From assembly GCF_014648915.1 (NCBI RefSeq), contig NZ_BMSA01000031.1, positions 1 through 64,000 on the forward strand: 64,000 nt of DNA, read 5' to 3'. The notes beneath the pieces are model-generated. The model did not search any database and was not told the DNA's origin. It saw only the letters and a list, made by a program, of their open reading frames with translations. Made by a program: the position numbers and the translations under genes. Source of the stretch: Streptomyces phaeofaciens (lineage in GTDB: Bacteria > Actinomycetota > Actinomycetes > Streptomycetales > Streptomycetaceae). This document shows positions 1-7,588 of the stretch, in pieces; the stretch's first letter is position 1; each line of letters starts with the position of its first letter.

Positions 1-5
1 CATCC

Positions 6-127
6 CGCGTCATCAGCGTCACCCCGTGACGAGCGCCCGTGTCATCGGTGACGCAGGGCCCGCACCGCTGCGTCACCGAAACCCGCAGGTCAGAAGCCTG
101 ATTGACGCAGGTGACGCGATGACGCAG
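6..127. repeat. Cluster of TGACGC repeats upstream of xis
   Basis: About seven copies of the hexamer TGACGC, or close variants, lie on both strands in the first 130 bases. They include two in reverse orientation at 6-21, one at 49-56, one reversed at 69-77 and three spaced 8-9 bases apart at 103-126. They sit directly ahead of the excisionase gene of the integrative element. Such reiterated short motifs next to xis/int are typical of binding sites for an excisionase or element-encoded repressor, or of iterons. Which protein binds is inference. Confidence 0.5.
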
Positions 128-178
128 AAATCCAAGCTTCGGACAGCACAGACCACCCCGCACCCGAGGAGATCTCGC

Positions 179-379
179 GTGAGCAGCGCCGTGCCCCCAC
201 CCGCCCAAGCGCTCAAGGTCCCCGAAGTCATGACCGCCCTGCGCCTCAGCCGCAGCAAGGTCTACGACCTGATCCGCTCCAAGGAACTCCCGAGCTACAC
301 ATCCGGCCGTGCCCGCCGCATCCCGGCGGAGGCCGTCAACGAGTACATGCAGAACCGACTTGAGGAGAACGCAGCCTGA
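179..379 (+). CDS. xis: Excisionase / small MerR-like helix-turn-helix protein of integrative element
   Basis: This 66-residue DNA-binding protein is of the excisionase/AlpA (winged-helix HTH_17) type. Residues of the pattern KVPEVMTALRLSRSKVYDLI form the helix-turn-helix, followed by the basic wing and an SGRARRIP segment typical of the family. I chose the GTG at 179 because GAGGAG precedes it by 7 bases; the frame is open further upstream, to 26, but without a better ribosome site. The stop overlaps the integrase start (TGATG), so the two are translationally coupled. Family role: bends DNA at the attachment sites and directs the integrase towards excision. It lies after the TGACGC repeat cluster, its likely control region. 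Any replication and transfer genes of the element would lie left of the window. Confidence 0.85.
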   Translation: MSSAVPPPAQALKVPEVMTALRLSRSKVYDLIRSKELPSYTSGRARRIPAEAVNEYMQNRLEENAA

Positions 380-1518
380 TGGCCCCCCGCAAGAGGAACC
401 CGAACGGCGCCGGCAGCATTTGGCAGCGCAAGGACGGACGTTTCGAAGGGCGCGCCTACGTCCCGCAGCCTGACGGCACCCGCAAGCGCAAGACGGTCTA
501 CGGCGCCACCTGGGAGGAGTGCGACGAGAAGCGGCAGGAACTCGTGCGCCGCGACCGTCAGGGCATCCCGACGCCCTCCCGGTCGGCGAAGCTTTCGGAG
601 TGGCTGCCGTACTGGCTGGAGGAGTACATCCGACCCCACCGGAAGCGGACGACGTACGTGAAGTACGAAATGCACGTCCGGCTCTACCTCGTGCCCCTGC
701 TGGGCAGTCGTCGGCTGGAGTCGCTCACCACGGCGAACGTGCGACAGATGATCTCCAAGGTCACCGCACAGTCGTCGGCCGCGACCGCCAAGGAAGCGCA
801 CCGCGTGCTCCGTACGGCCATCGCCGCCGCGTGCCGTGAGGAACTGATCAGCCGCAACGTCGTCCAGCTGGTGCCCGCGCCCCGAGTCGAGCCGCGGGAA
901 CTGCGCCCCTGGTCGCTGGACGAGACCCTGACGTTCCTCGAGGCCGCCCGGACCGATCCGCTCTACACCGCGTTCGTCCTCGCCGTCGCCCTCGGTCTGC
1001 GGCGCGGAGAGATTCTCGGGTTGCAGTGGCGGGACGTCGACCTCGACCGGCGCGCCCTCACGGTCCGGACCACGCTCAACCGCGGTGGGAGGGAGCTGTA
1101 CCTCGACACGACCAAGAACCGGCGGTCGCGGGTGATCCCCGTCCCGCTGATGTGCGTGGCGCCGCTCCGGTGGCAGCGCATGCGCCAGGCGGAGCAACGG
1201 GCAGCGGTCGGCGCGGACTGGCACGAGAGCGATCACGTGTTCACGACCCGCAGCGGCCGGCCGATCGAGCCCCGCAACCTCTACCGGTCGTTCCTGCGGA
1301 TCTCGGAAGCGGCCAAGCTGCCACAGGTCCGGCTGCACGACACCCGCCACGGGTGCGCGTCCCTGCTCTTCGCGGCCGGCGTCGCGCCCCGCACTGTGAT
1401 GGAGATCCTGGGCCACTCGCAGATCGCGGTGACCATGAACGTCTACACGCACGTGAGCGACGACCACCGGCGGGAGGCCATGGGCCACATGGATCGCCTG
1501 CTCAAGCGACGCCGCTGA
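379..1518 (+). CDS. int: Tyrosine site-specific integrase of integrative element
   Basis: This 379-residue phage/ICE-type tyrosine recombinase appears complete. The N-terminal arm-binding region (about 1-65) precedes a SAM-like core-binding domain (about 70-170) and the catalytic domain (about 175-379). Catalytic residues are visible: Arg in LRRGE (209), Lys in TTKNRRS (246), HDTRH with His320 and Arg323, LGHS with His346, and nucleophile Tyr356 in NVYTHV. It catalyses integration and, with Xis, excision between attP and a chromosomal attB. It is coupled to xis and stops 79 bases before the 3' end of a tRNA-Thr gene. That is the usual arrangement for actinomycete integrative elements using a tRNA 3' end as attB, so this is inferred to be the element's right boundary. 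Nothing indicates inactivation. Confidence 0.93.
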   Translation: MAPRKRNPNGAGSIWQRKDGRFEGRAYVPQPDGTRKRKTVYGATWEECDEKRQELVRRDRQGIPTPSRSAKLSEWLPYWLEEYIRPHRKRTTYVKYEMHVRLYLVPLLGSRRLESLTTANVRQMISKVTAQSSAATAKEAHRVLRTAIAAACREELISRNVVQLVPAPRVEPRELRPWSLDETLTFLEAARTDPLYTAFVLAVALGLRRGEILGLQWRDVDLDRRALTVRTTLNRGGRELYLDTTKNRRSRVIPVPLMCVAPLRWQRMRQAEQRAAVGADWHESDHVFTTRSGRPIEPRNLYRSFLRISEAAKLPQVRLHDTRHGCASLLFAAGVAPRTVMEILGHSQIAVTMNVYTHVSDDHRREAMGHMDRLLKRRR

Positions 1519-1521
1519 GCG

Positions 1522-1547
1522 GGACTGCCGTCAAGGACTGCCGTCAA
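1522..1547. repeat. Two 13-bp tandem repeats between int and tRNA-Thr
   Basis: GGACTGCCGTCAA occurs twice head to tail at 1522-1534 and 1535-1547. The position between the integrase stop and the tRNA suggests arm-type integrase binding sites of the attachment region. This is inference from position and repetition. Confidence 0.5.
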
Positions 1548-1578
1548 CGCCCCCACGGCCCAAGATCGCGGGGGCGTT
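1546..1578 (+). terminator. Hairpin downstream of int
   Basis: A nine-base GC-rich inverted repeat (AACGCCCCC at 1546-1554, GGGGGCGTT at 1570-1578) encloses a 15-base loop. It fits a terminator for the xis-int transcript and also separates it from the opposing tRNA. Confidence 0.6.
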
Positions 1579-1596
1579 CTCGCAGGTCAATCTCAG

Positions 1597-1640
1597 AGCC
1601 CCCTGTCGGACTCGAACCGACGACCTTCGCTTTACAAGAG
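1597..1640. other. Inferred attachment site (attR) within tRNA-Thr 3' half
   Basis: Elements of this class recombine in the T-arm/anticodon portion of a tRNA gene and restore its 3' end. The integrase lies immediately beyond the tRNA 3' end. The exact core cannot be set from this window because the second copy of the repeat would be outside it to the left. Confidence 0.4.
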
Positions 1641-1669
1641 CGGTGCTCTACCAGCTGAGCTAAGGGGGC
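1597..1669 (-). tRNA. tRNA-Thr (anticodon TGT)
   Basis: A full cloverleaf can be drawn on the minus strand. The acceptor stem GCCCCCT pairs with AGGGGGC, the D arm is TTAGCTCAGCTGGTAGAG, and the anticodon loop CTTGTAA gives anticodon TGT, which reads ACA. The T arm contains GGTTCGAGTCC. CCA is not encoded. Its 3' end points at the integrase gene, consistent with use as the integration site with the tRNA 3' sequence kept intact by the element. Confidence 0.95.
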
Positions 1670-1813
1670 GTGCGCGTGCGTGTCACGTACGCGCCCGTGC
1701 AGTGTACCCAGGTCGCCGAGGCGGCCTGTCGAAAATTTCCGCGAAGTTCACATGCCGCCGGGTACTGACAGATCGGGCGGACGGCAGGTAGCGTCTCGGC
1801 CAGTTCACTCGTG

Positions 1814-1825
1814 TGGACTACACCA
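1814..1825. promoter_or_regulatory. dre-like (DasR) operator ahead of msiK
   Basis: TGGACTACACCA matches 10 of 12 bases of the inverted repeat core TGGTCTAGACCA, the DasR-responsive element as I recall it. It lies about 60 bases before the msiK start and downstream of a weak promoter-like pair (CTGACA at 1765, TAGCGT at 1789, spacer 18). DasR controls N-acetylglucosamine and chitin uptake, and MsiK powers chitobiose import, so the site makes biological sense. Binding is not shown here. Confidence 0.5.
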
Positions 1826-1885
1826 ACCACCTTCCTACAACGGATCGTCCGGCACGTTCCTGCCGGTAGAAGGGGGCCCATCACC

Positions 1886-2971
1886 ATGGCCACTGTCACG
1901 TTCGACAAGGCGACCCGGATCTACCCGGGTTCCACGAAGCCCGCCGTCGACGCCCTTGAGATCGACATCGCGGACGGCGAGTTCCTCGTCCTGGTCGGCC
2001 CGTCCGGCTGCGGCAAGTCCACCTCGCTCCGGATGCTCGCGGGGCTCGAGGACGTCAACGGCGGTGCGATCCGCATCGGCGACCGCGACGTCACCCACCT
2101 GCCGCCGAAGGACCGGGACATCGCCATGGTGTTCCAGAACTACGCGCTCTACCCGCACATGTCGGTCGCCGACAACATGGGCTTCGCGCTCAAGATCGCC
2201 GGCGTCAACAAGGCGGAGATCCGGCAGAAGGTCGAGGAGGCCGCGAAGATCCTCGACCTCACCGAGTACCTGGACCGCAAGCCGAAGGCCCTCTCCGGTG
2301 GCCAGCGCCAGCGTGTCGCGATGGGCCGCGCCATCGTGCGTGAGCCGCAGGTCTTCCTCATGGACGAGCCGCTGTCGAACCTCGACGCCAAGCTCCGCGT
2401 GTCGACCCGTACGCAGATCGCGTCCCTCCAGCGCCGTCTCGGCATCACCACGGTCTACGTCACCCACGACCAGGTCGAGGCCCTGACCATGGGCGACCGG
2501 GTGGCGGTCCTCAAGGACGGTCTGCTCCAGCAGGTCGACACCCCGCGCAACATGTACGACAAGCCCGCCAACCTCTTCGTGGCCGGCTTCATCGGCTCCC
2601 CGGCGATGAACCTCGTCGAGGTGCCGATCGCCGACGGCGGCGTGAAGTTCGGCAACTCGGTCGTGCCGGTGGAGCGTGACGCGCTCTCCGCCGCCACCGA
2701 CAAGACGGTCACCGTGGGCGTCCGCCCCGAACACTTCGACGTGACCACCGACTCCGACACGGGCCTCGCGGTCACCGTGAACGTGGTCGAGGAGCTCGGC
2801 TCGGACGCGTTCGTCTACGGCACCGCCCAGGTCGGCAGCGAGACGAAGGACCTCGTGGTCCGCGTCGGCGGCCGTGACGTCCCGGAGAAGGGCAGCACGC
2901 TGCACGTCGTCCCGCGCGGCGGCGAGACCCACGTGTTCTCCACGTCGACGGGCGCGCGCCTGTCCGACTGA
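1886..2971 (+). CDS. msiK: MsiK, shared ATPase of sugar ABC importers
   Basis: This 361-residue ABC ATPase of the MalK/UgpC (CUT1) class energises several carbohydrate importers. In Streptomyces these include the cellobiose, chitobiose and maltose systems, whose operons lack their own ATPase. Walker A GPSGCGKST is at 38-46, the Q-loop FQNYALYPH at about 83-91, the signature LSGGQ at 136-140, Walker B VFLMDEP at about 157-162 and the H-loop His at 194. The C-terminal part (about 240-361) is the regulatory OB-like (TOBE) domain. The ATG at 1886 follows AGAAGGGGG, and an upstream extension of the frame lacks support. It stands alone, without permease or binding-protein genes, as expected for the multi-system ATPase, and ends at a strong terminator. 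Confidence 0.95.
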   Translation: MATVTFDKATRIYPGSTKPAVDALEIDIADGEFLVLVGPSGCGKSTSLRMLAGLEDVNGGAIRIGDRDVTHLPPKDRDIAMVFQNYALYPHMSVADNMGFALKIAGVNKAEIRQKVEEAAKILDLTEYLDRKPKALSGGQRQRVAMGRAIVREPQVFLMDEPLSNLDAKLRVSTRTQIASLQRRLGITTVYVTHDQVEALTMGDRVAVLKDGLLQQVDTPRNMYDKPANLFVAGFIGSPAMNLVEVPIADGGVKFGNSVVPVERDALSAATDKTVTVGVRPEHFDVTTDSDTGLAVTVNVVEELGSDAFVYGTAQVGSETKDLVVRVGGRDVPEKGSTLHVVPRGGETHVFSTSTGARLSD

Positions 2972-2993
2972 CCGGTCGGATCCGACGGTTGAC

Positions 2994-3029
2994 GAGAAGG
3001 GCCCCGCAGGTTGCTGCGGGGCCCTTCTC
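2994..3029 (+). terminator. Terminator after msiK
   Basis: A 16-base perfect inverted repeat (GAGAAGGGCCCCGCAG and its complement) with a four-base loop lies 22 bases after the msiK stop. It is a strong hairpin, without a T-run as usual in Streptomyces. Confidence 0.85.
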
Positions 3030-3177
3030 GCTGCTCTCGGACACCCCGGCATAAACCACGTTTCCACCCGTTCGGGCCAATGCCCGTCAACGCCTTACCC
3101 AAAAAGGCCCACCAGTTCATCCCCCGTCCGGGTGACCAAACGTCGCCGATTGATTACCGGGCGCTACCCTCACACGC

Positions 3178-3648
3178 GTGAAGCACTCCGCGAACCACTC
3201 CACCACCCAGCGCATGCGACGCGGCCGGGGCGGCCCAGCCCGCCAGATCGGCCGCTCGCTCGCCCTCGTCCTGCCCGTCGTCATGGTGCTCTCGGGGACC
3301 CTCGCGGTCACCCGGGTCAACTGGTCGGGGGACCCCTCGGACTCGGTGCTCACCGCCTCCGACGTCTCCACCGCGCACCGCACCGCCCACGAAGCCGCCA
3401 AGGCCCCGCAGGACGTCCTGCGCGACCAGCTGCTCACCGAGCTCCAGGAGAAGGATCCGGGCGTCGCCCTGACCCACCTCCAGGCCGCGGTGAACGGCAA
3501 GCCGTCGCTGGCGAAGCACTGCGCCTCCATCGCCCGCGCCCTGGGCCGGGCGGCGGTCCGCGCCTACGGCCCCTCGCGCGCCCAGTCCTACTCCCGCCCG
3601 GTCTGCGACACGGCCTTCGCCTCCGGCGTCCTGATGGCCCACAGCTGA
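3178..3648 (+). CDS. Conserved hypothetical protein with N-terminal membrane anchor
   Basis: This 156-residue protein begins at GTG 3178. A basic N-terminus precedes one hydrophobic segment (about 27-45, ALVLPVVMVLSGTLAV), a signal anchor or signal peptide. The rest is a mainly helical extracytoplasmic domain with two Cys (near 116 and 140) that could form a disulfide. No family is recognised. A TACCCT-like -10 about 7 bases before the GTG and the lack of a Shine-Dalgarno sequence suggest a leaderless transcript. A hairpin follows at 3693. Its position between msiK and a nucleotidyltransferase is conserved in streptomycetes as I remember it, but does not indicate a function. Confidence 0.7.
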   Translation: MKHSANHSTTQRMRRGRGGPARQIGRSLALVLPVVMVLSGTLAVTRVNWSGDPSDSVLTASDVSTAHRTAHEAAKAPQDVLRDQLLTELQEKDPGVALTHLQAAVNGKPSLAKHCASIARALGRAAVRAYGPSRAQSYSRPVCDTAFASGVLMAHS

Positions 3649-3692
3649 GCCGACGGTCCGACCGGCCCGGGGCCACAGCCCCCGATCCCCGC

Positions 3693-3726
3693 GGCGCCGT
3701 GCCACCCGGCCGGGCGGCACGGCGCC
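3693..3726 (+). terminator. Terminator hairpin
   Basis: The inverted repeat GGCGCCGTGCC / GGCACGGCGCC (11 bp stem, 12-base loop) lies 45 bases after the preceding gene. The remainder of 3649-3911 shows nothing else recognisable apart from a probable promoter (TACAGT at about 3900) directly before the next start. Confidence 0.7.
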
Positions 3727-3911
3727 CCTGAGCCGACCGGCACGCCCCGAGCACCCGGGCATACGGGACGACGGGCACAGCGGCACCCCCAAGCCCGCAG
3801 CAGCCTCAGCCGGCCACCGGGAGCACCACCGGCCACCCACCCCTCGCCCACACCCACCCCAGACCCGGACCGACCCCCCGCCCCCAAACCCGCGGCGCGT
3901 ACAGTGCCGCC

Positions 3912-4643
3912 ATGACTCACCCGCACGCCGCCTCCCGTCCCACGCAAGCCGTCGTCCTCGCCGGGGGCCAGGGGTCGCGGTTGCGGCCGTACACCGATGA
4001 CCGGCCCAAGCCGATGGTGGAGATCCCCGGCACGGGCATGCCGATCATCGGGCACCAGCTCGGCTGGCTCGCCGAGGAGGGCGTCACGGACGTCGTCGTC
4101 TCCTGCGGCCACCTCGCCGAGGTCCTCCAGGACTGGCTGAACTCCGCCGACCTGTCCGTGAAGGTCACCACGGTCGTGGAGACCGAGCCCCTCGGCCGCG
4201 GCGGCGGCCTGAGGTACGCGGCCGCCCACCTGCCCCACCCGGACCGCCCCTGGTACGCCACCAACGGCGACATCTGGACCCGCTTCTCGCTGCGCGAGAT
4301 GGCCGACTTCCACACCGAGCGCGACGCCGTGGCCACCCTCGCCCTCGCCCGGCCCCGTATCCCCTGGGGCGCCGTGCAGACGGACGGCTTCGGCCACATC
4401 ACGGACTTCATCGAGGCCCCGCCGACGACGTACGAGATCAACGCGGGCGTCTACGTCTTCTCGCCCGAGTTCGCCGGGCTGCTCCCCGAGCGCGGGGACC
4501 ACGAGCGGACCACGTTCCCGCACCTGGCCCGCGAGCGGCGGCTCGCCGGGTTCCCCATCCCGCAGGGTGCCTACTGGCGCGCCATCGACACGGCGAAGGA
4601 CCTCACCGAGGCAGCGAAGGAACTGGCCGCCCTGGGCCGCTGA
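3912..4643 (+). CDS. NDP-sugar nucleotidyltransferase (GT-A fold)
   Basis: This 243-residue protein belongs to the nucleotidyltransferase family that makes NDP-sugars from sugar-1-phosphate and NTP (GlmU/RfbA/ManC-like N-terminal domain). The signature AVVLAGGQGSRLRPYT followed by RPKPMVEI (residues 13-36) is the nucleotide and phosphate-binding loop with the catalytic Lys. YATNGDIWTR (about 115-124) carries the metal-binding Asp, and INAGVYVFSP (about 178-187) is the usual acceptor-site motif. It lacks the left-handed beta-helix extension of GlmU/GlgC types, so it is a single-domain enzyme. Substrate cannot be set from sequence; mannose-1-P guanylyl- or glucose-1-P thymidylyl/uridylyl-transfer are options. 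TACAGT six bases before the ATG suggests a leaderless message. Confidence 0.85.
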   Translation: MTHPHAASRPTQAVVLAGGQGSRLRPYTDDRPKPMVEIPGTGMPIIGHQLGWLAEEGVTDVVVSCGHLAEVLQDWLNSADLSVKVTTVVETEPLGRGGGLRYAAAHLPHPDRPWYATNGDIWTRFSLREMADFHTERDAVATLALARPRIPWGAVQTDGFGHITDFIEAPPTTYEINAGVYVFSPEFAGLLPERGDHERTTFPHLARERRLAGFPIPQGAYWRAIDTAKDLTEAAKELAALGR

Positions 4644-4647
4644 GCCC

Positions 4648-4682
4648 GGCACGGCACGGCACGGCACGGCACGGCACGGCAC
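4648..4682. repeat. Simple pentanucleotide repeat (GGCAC)7
   Basis: Seven perfect copies of GGCAC lie just after the stop of the nucleotidyltransferase gene and run into the shared terminator. This is a microsatellite likely to vary in copy number between strains. It is outside coding sequence, so phase variation of a protein is not expected. Confidence 0.9.
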
Positions 4683-4723
4683 GAGGGGGTGCCGCGCGCT
4701 TTCCGGCGCGCGGCACCCCCTCG
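4682..4723. terminator. Bidirectional terminator between convergent genes
   Basis: A near-perfect stem of about 17 bp (CGAGGGGGTGCCGCGCG and its complement) with a short TTTCC loop lies between the convergent nucleotidyltransferase and DoxX genes. Confidence 0.85.
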
Positions 4724-4754
4724 TCGTCAGGCGTACGACGTACGGGCCGGGTCG

Positions 4755-6395
4755 CTACCCGAGCAGACCGCCCACCAGGCCCGGCTGGCCGGACGACGAG
4801 GACGACCCGCCGTCCGAACCGTTCGTCGCGCCCCCCGCGCCGGCCGAACCGCCGGCCGCCGGACCCGAGCTGGTGCTCGGGGCCTGCTCCACCGGGGAGG
4901 ACTGCTGGGGCGGGGCCTGGCCCGCCGTGCCCTGGGTCTGGCTGGGCGCGCCGGTGGAGGCGCTCCCGCTGTCGGTGGCGGCGGGCGCGCTGTCGGTGCC
5001 GGCCGTCGGCGCGGCCGAGGTCGCGCCCTGGGTCGGCGAGGTGGACGCGGCGGGGCTGCCGCTCGCCTTACGGGTGCCGGACTTCTCCGGCAGCGGCGTG
5101 CCGGGGAGCTCGTTGCGCGGGGCCTCGCCCGGACCGGGCACGACCACCCGGTCGGCGTCCCGCACGGCGCCGCCGAGCAGGGAGCCGGTCAGCAGTGTCA
5201 GACCGACGACGATCGCGGTGACGAGCGCGCCGCGGCGCAGCACGTACTGGCGCAGCTCCCACAGGTCGGAGCGGGGGCCGAGGCGTCGCCAGGCGCCCGC
5301 CGCGAGCCGGCCGTCGATGGAGTAGACGGGCGCGCCGGCGATGATCAGCGGCGACCAGGCGGCGAGGTAGATGATGTCGGGGGTCTCGTAGACGGGGACG
5401 GTCTTCCAGCTGACGGTCACGATGAACGCGGCGGAGAGCAGCGCGCCCATGCTCGCCGCGACCCGCTGCCAGCAGCCCAGGACCGTCAGGACGCCGACGA
5501 CGACCTGGAGGAAGGCGATGACGAGCCCGGAGCCGACCGGGTGGTGCAGGGCGAACTGCCGCAGCGGCTCGGCGACTTCCCAGGGGTGCAGGGTGTCGAG
5601 CCACTTCACCATGGAGCCGCGCTTGCCGCCGTCGAAGTAGACGGGGTCGCACAGCTTGCCCATGCCGGCGTAGACGGAGATGAAGCCGAGGAGGACGCGC
5701 AGCGGGAGCAGGACCACGCCGAGGTTCATCCGGCGGCCGGGGAAGTAGGCGTGCCGGGCGTCGTCGTCGGCGTGCCGCCTGCCGCGCGGGGCGGGCTCGG
5801 TGGCGACCGGCTCCCCGAAGTCCTCGAACTGGGCGTCGTCGTAGGCCGGTTCGTCGTAGGCGCTGCCGACCGTGCGCATCTGCGGCAGCAGCCGGTGTTC
5901 GCCGGCCGCGGGTGCGCGCTGGGCTCCGACGATCGGGGTCTCGAGGGTCTGCGCGGAGAGGTCGCCGTCGTAGTGTCCGACGTCGACGCGGGGGATGACC
6001 TGGGTGGCTCCGGCGTCGGCCGTCGGCGGTTCGCCGTGGCCGACGCTGCCTGCCCGCACGGCCTGGAGCAGTCGGTGGGCGCCGGTGTCGTCCGGGGCGG
6101 TCTGGCCGCTCCAGACGACGGGCCGGCGGCGGGCACCGGCGGTGGCGCCCGCTCTTGCCGCCGCCCCGACGACGGGCATGCGCGTGGTGTCCTCGATGGC
6201 GCTCGTGTGCCGGGCGATCCGCGGGGATTGGTTACGCCGCGTCGACGCGCCCAGCTGCACGCGGAAGCTCGCGTGAGTGACGATGATCTGCGCCGGATCG
6301 CTCGGCACCTTCACCATGCTCAGCGCGGGAGCGTCGTCGAATCCCGACGAGCGGTCCCCCGTGGGTGTGCGGGGTGTTCTGGTGTCCACACTCAT
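4755..6395 (-). CDS. DoxX-family integral membrane protein with long disordered ends
   Basis: This 546-residue protein has three parts. The N-terminal about 230 residues are hydrophilic and probably disordered. The membrane domain of about 200 residues has four hydrophobic segments (VVLLPLRVLLGFISVYAGMGKL, LVIAFLQVVVGVLTVLGCW and others) with the conserved DoxX start, in which Gly-Lys follows the first helix. A further helix (LVTAIVVGLTLLTGSLLGG) is followed by a Ser/Thr/Ala/Pro/Gly-rich tail of about 120 residues ending in poly-Ser. DoxX proteins are associated with thiol redox balance and quinol handling in actinobacteria; the role of this long version is unknown. The ATG at 6395 is the first start in frame. 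Neighbouring rlmB is co-oriented, but a gap of 162 bases separates them. Confidence 0.85.
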   Translation of the reverse strand: MSVDTRTPRTPTGDRSSGFDDAPALSMVKVPSDPAQIIVTHASFRVQLGASTRRNQSPRIARHTSAIEDTTRMPVVGAAARAGATAGARRRPVVWSGQTAPDDTGAHRLLQAVRAGSVGHGEPPTADAGATQVIPRVDVGHYDGDLSAQTLETPIVGAQRAPAAGEHRLLPQMRTVGSAYDEPAYDDAQFEDFGEPVATEPAPRGRRHADDDARHAYFPGRRMNLGVVLLPLRVLLGFISVYAGMGKLCDPVYFDGGKRGSMVKWLDTLHPWEVAEPLRQFALHHPVGSGLVIAFLQVVVGVLTVLGCWQRVAASMGALLSAAFIVTVSWKTVPVYETPDIIYLAAWSPLIIAGAPVYSIDGRLAAGAWRRLGPRSDLWELRQYVLRRGALVTAIVVGLTLLTGSLLGGAVRDADRVVVPGPGEAPRNELPGTPLPEKSGTRKASGSPAASTSPTQGATSAAPTAGTDSAPAATDSGSASTGAPSQTQGTAGQAPPQQSSPVEQAPSTSSGPAAGGSAGAGGATNGSDGGSSSSSGQPGLVGGLLG

Positions 6396-6557
6396 CTAAC
6401 CGAGTGACGTGTGTTTAGGACACTGCTTTGACCCGCCGGATCTGTCCGGACCGCGTCAAGGTTGCGCCACCCGCCCGAATTGACCCGTCGGGGTGAACTC
6501 GCGGATGCTCGTTCACCCCCGCCGGACCACTTTCGAGCCCCGCGCCGGGCGGTCGGG

Positions 6558-7499
6558 TCAGGCCCTGCGCCGAGCCGCCTCGTACAGCACGATGCCCGCC
6601 GCCACACCGGCGTTGAGCGATTCCGTGCCGCCCGGCATCGGGATCCGCACCCGGAAGTCGCAGGTCTCGCCGACGAGCCGGGACAGACCCTTGCCCTCGC
6701 TGCCGACGACGATGACGACGGGGCCGTCCAGGGCCGCCAGCTCACCGATCTCGGCCTCGCCGTCGGCGGCCAGACCGACGATCGCGATCCCGGACTTCTT
6801 GTACGCCTCCAGGGCGCGGGTGAGGTTCGTGGCCCGGGCGACGGGCGTACGGGCCGCCGCACCGGCCGAGGTCTTCCAGGCACCGGCGGTCATGCCGGCC
6901 GCGCGCCGCTCGGGGACGAGGACACCGTGACCGCCGAACGCCGAGACGGACCGGACCACGGCACCCAGGTTGCGCGGGTCGGTCACCCCGTCGAGGGCGA
7001 CGATCAGCGGGTCCTGGCCCTGGTCGTAGGCCGCGTCGGCGAGCTCCTCGGGGTGGGCGTACTCGTACGGCGGGACCTGGAGCACGAGCCCCTGGTGGTT
7101 GAGGCCGTTGGTCATCCGGTCCAGCTCGGGACGCGGGGCCTCCATGAGGTTGATGCCGCCGCGCTCGGCCGCGAGCTGGAGCGCCTCGCGCACCCGCTCG
7201 TCGTTGTCGATGAACTGCTGGACGTAGAGCGTCGAGGCGGGCACGCCTTCGCGCAGCGCCTCGACGACCGGGTTACGGCCGACGACCAGCTCGGACGTGC
7301 CCTTGCCGCCCCGGCCGCGGCTCACCGGACGGCGCTGGATCTGCTTGGCCTTGGCGCCGGCGATGCGGTTCTTCTTGTGCCCCTTGCGCATCTCGGCGGG
7401 CGGGGTCGGACCCTTGCCCTCCAGGCCTCGGCGCCGCTGGCCGCCACTGCCGACCTGCGCGCCCTTCTTGCCGGACATGCGGCGGTTGTTGGCTGCCAT
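6558..7499 (-). CDS. rlmB: 23S rRNA 2'-O-methyltransferase RlmB (TrmH/SpoU family)
   Basis: This 313-residue SPOUT methyltransferase is predicted to methylate the 2'-OH of a guanosine in 23S rRNA (position 2251 in E. coli numbering) with SAM. A basic N-terminal extension of about 70 residues precedes the substrate-binding domain (about 78-150, starting [11 protein letters not shown]). The trefoil-knot domain carries all three motifs: [16 protein letters not shown] (motif 1, Asn and Arg), [14 protein letters not shown] (motif 2) and [18 protein letters not shown] (motif 3). The basic extension is usual in actinobacteria. It is downstream of cysS on the same strand with 89 bases between, the conserved cysS-rlmB order. 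Confidence 0.92.
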   Translation of the reverse strand: MAANNRRMSGKKGAQVGSGGQRRRGLEGKGPTPPAEMRKGHKKNRIAGAKAKQIQRRPVSRGRGGKGTSELVVGRNPVVEALREGVPASTLYVQQFIDNDERVREALQLAAERGGINLMEAPRPELDRMTNGLNHQGLVLQVPPYEYAHPEELADAAYDQGQDPLIVALDGVTDPRNLGAVVRSVSAFGGHGVLVPERRAAGMTAGAWKTSAGAAARTPVARATNLTRALEAYKKSGIAIVGLAADGEAEIGELAALDGPVVIVVGSEGKGLSRLVGETCDFRVRIPMPGGTESLNAGVAAGIVLYEAARRRA

Positions 7500-7588
7500 G
7501 ACCTACCTGTCTGTGTGAAGCGTGCGTGCGTACGTATATGCAGTGTGCCGCCCGGACAGCCGGGCGGCACAATCGATCAAGAACGGGA

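Noticed and set aside
295-1488. Long antisense reading frame opposite the integrase, 397 codons
   Set aside because: GC-rich shadow frame: lacks a ribosome site, has low-complexity Arg/Gly/Val composition and no motif, while the opposite strand encodes an intact integrase with all catalytic residues.
4648-4682. Phase-variation switch at the GGCAC repeat
   Set aside because: The repeat is after a stop codon and before a terminator, so changes in copy number would not shift a reading frame.
4689-6407. 572-codon frame on plus strand opposite the DoxX gene
   Set aside because: Composition is typical of a shadow of codon-biased DNA, and the minus-strand frame has clear membrane helices and DoxX features.
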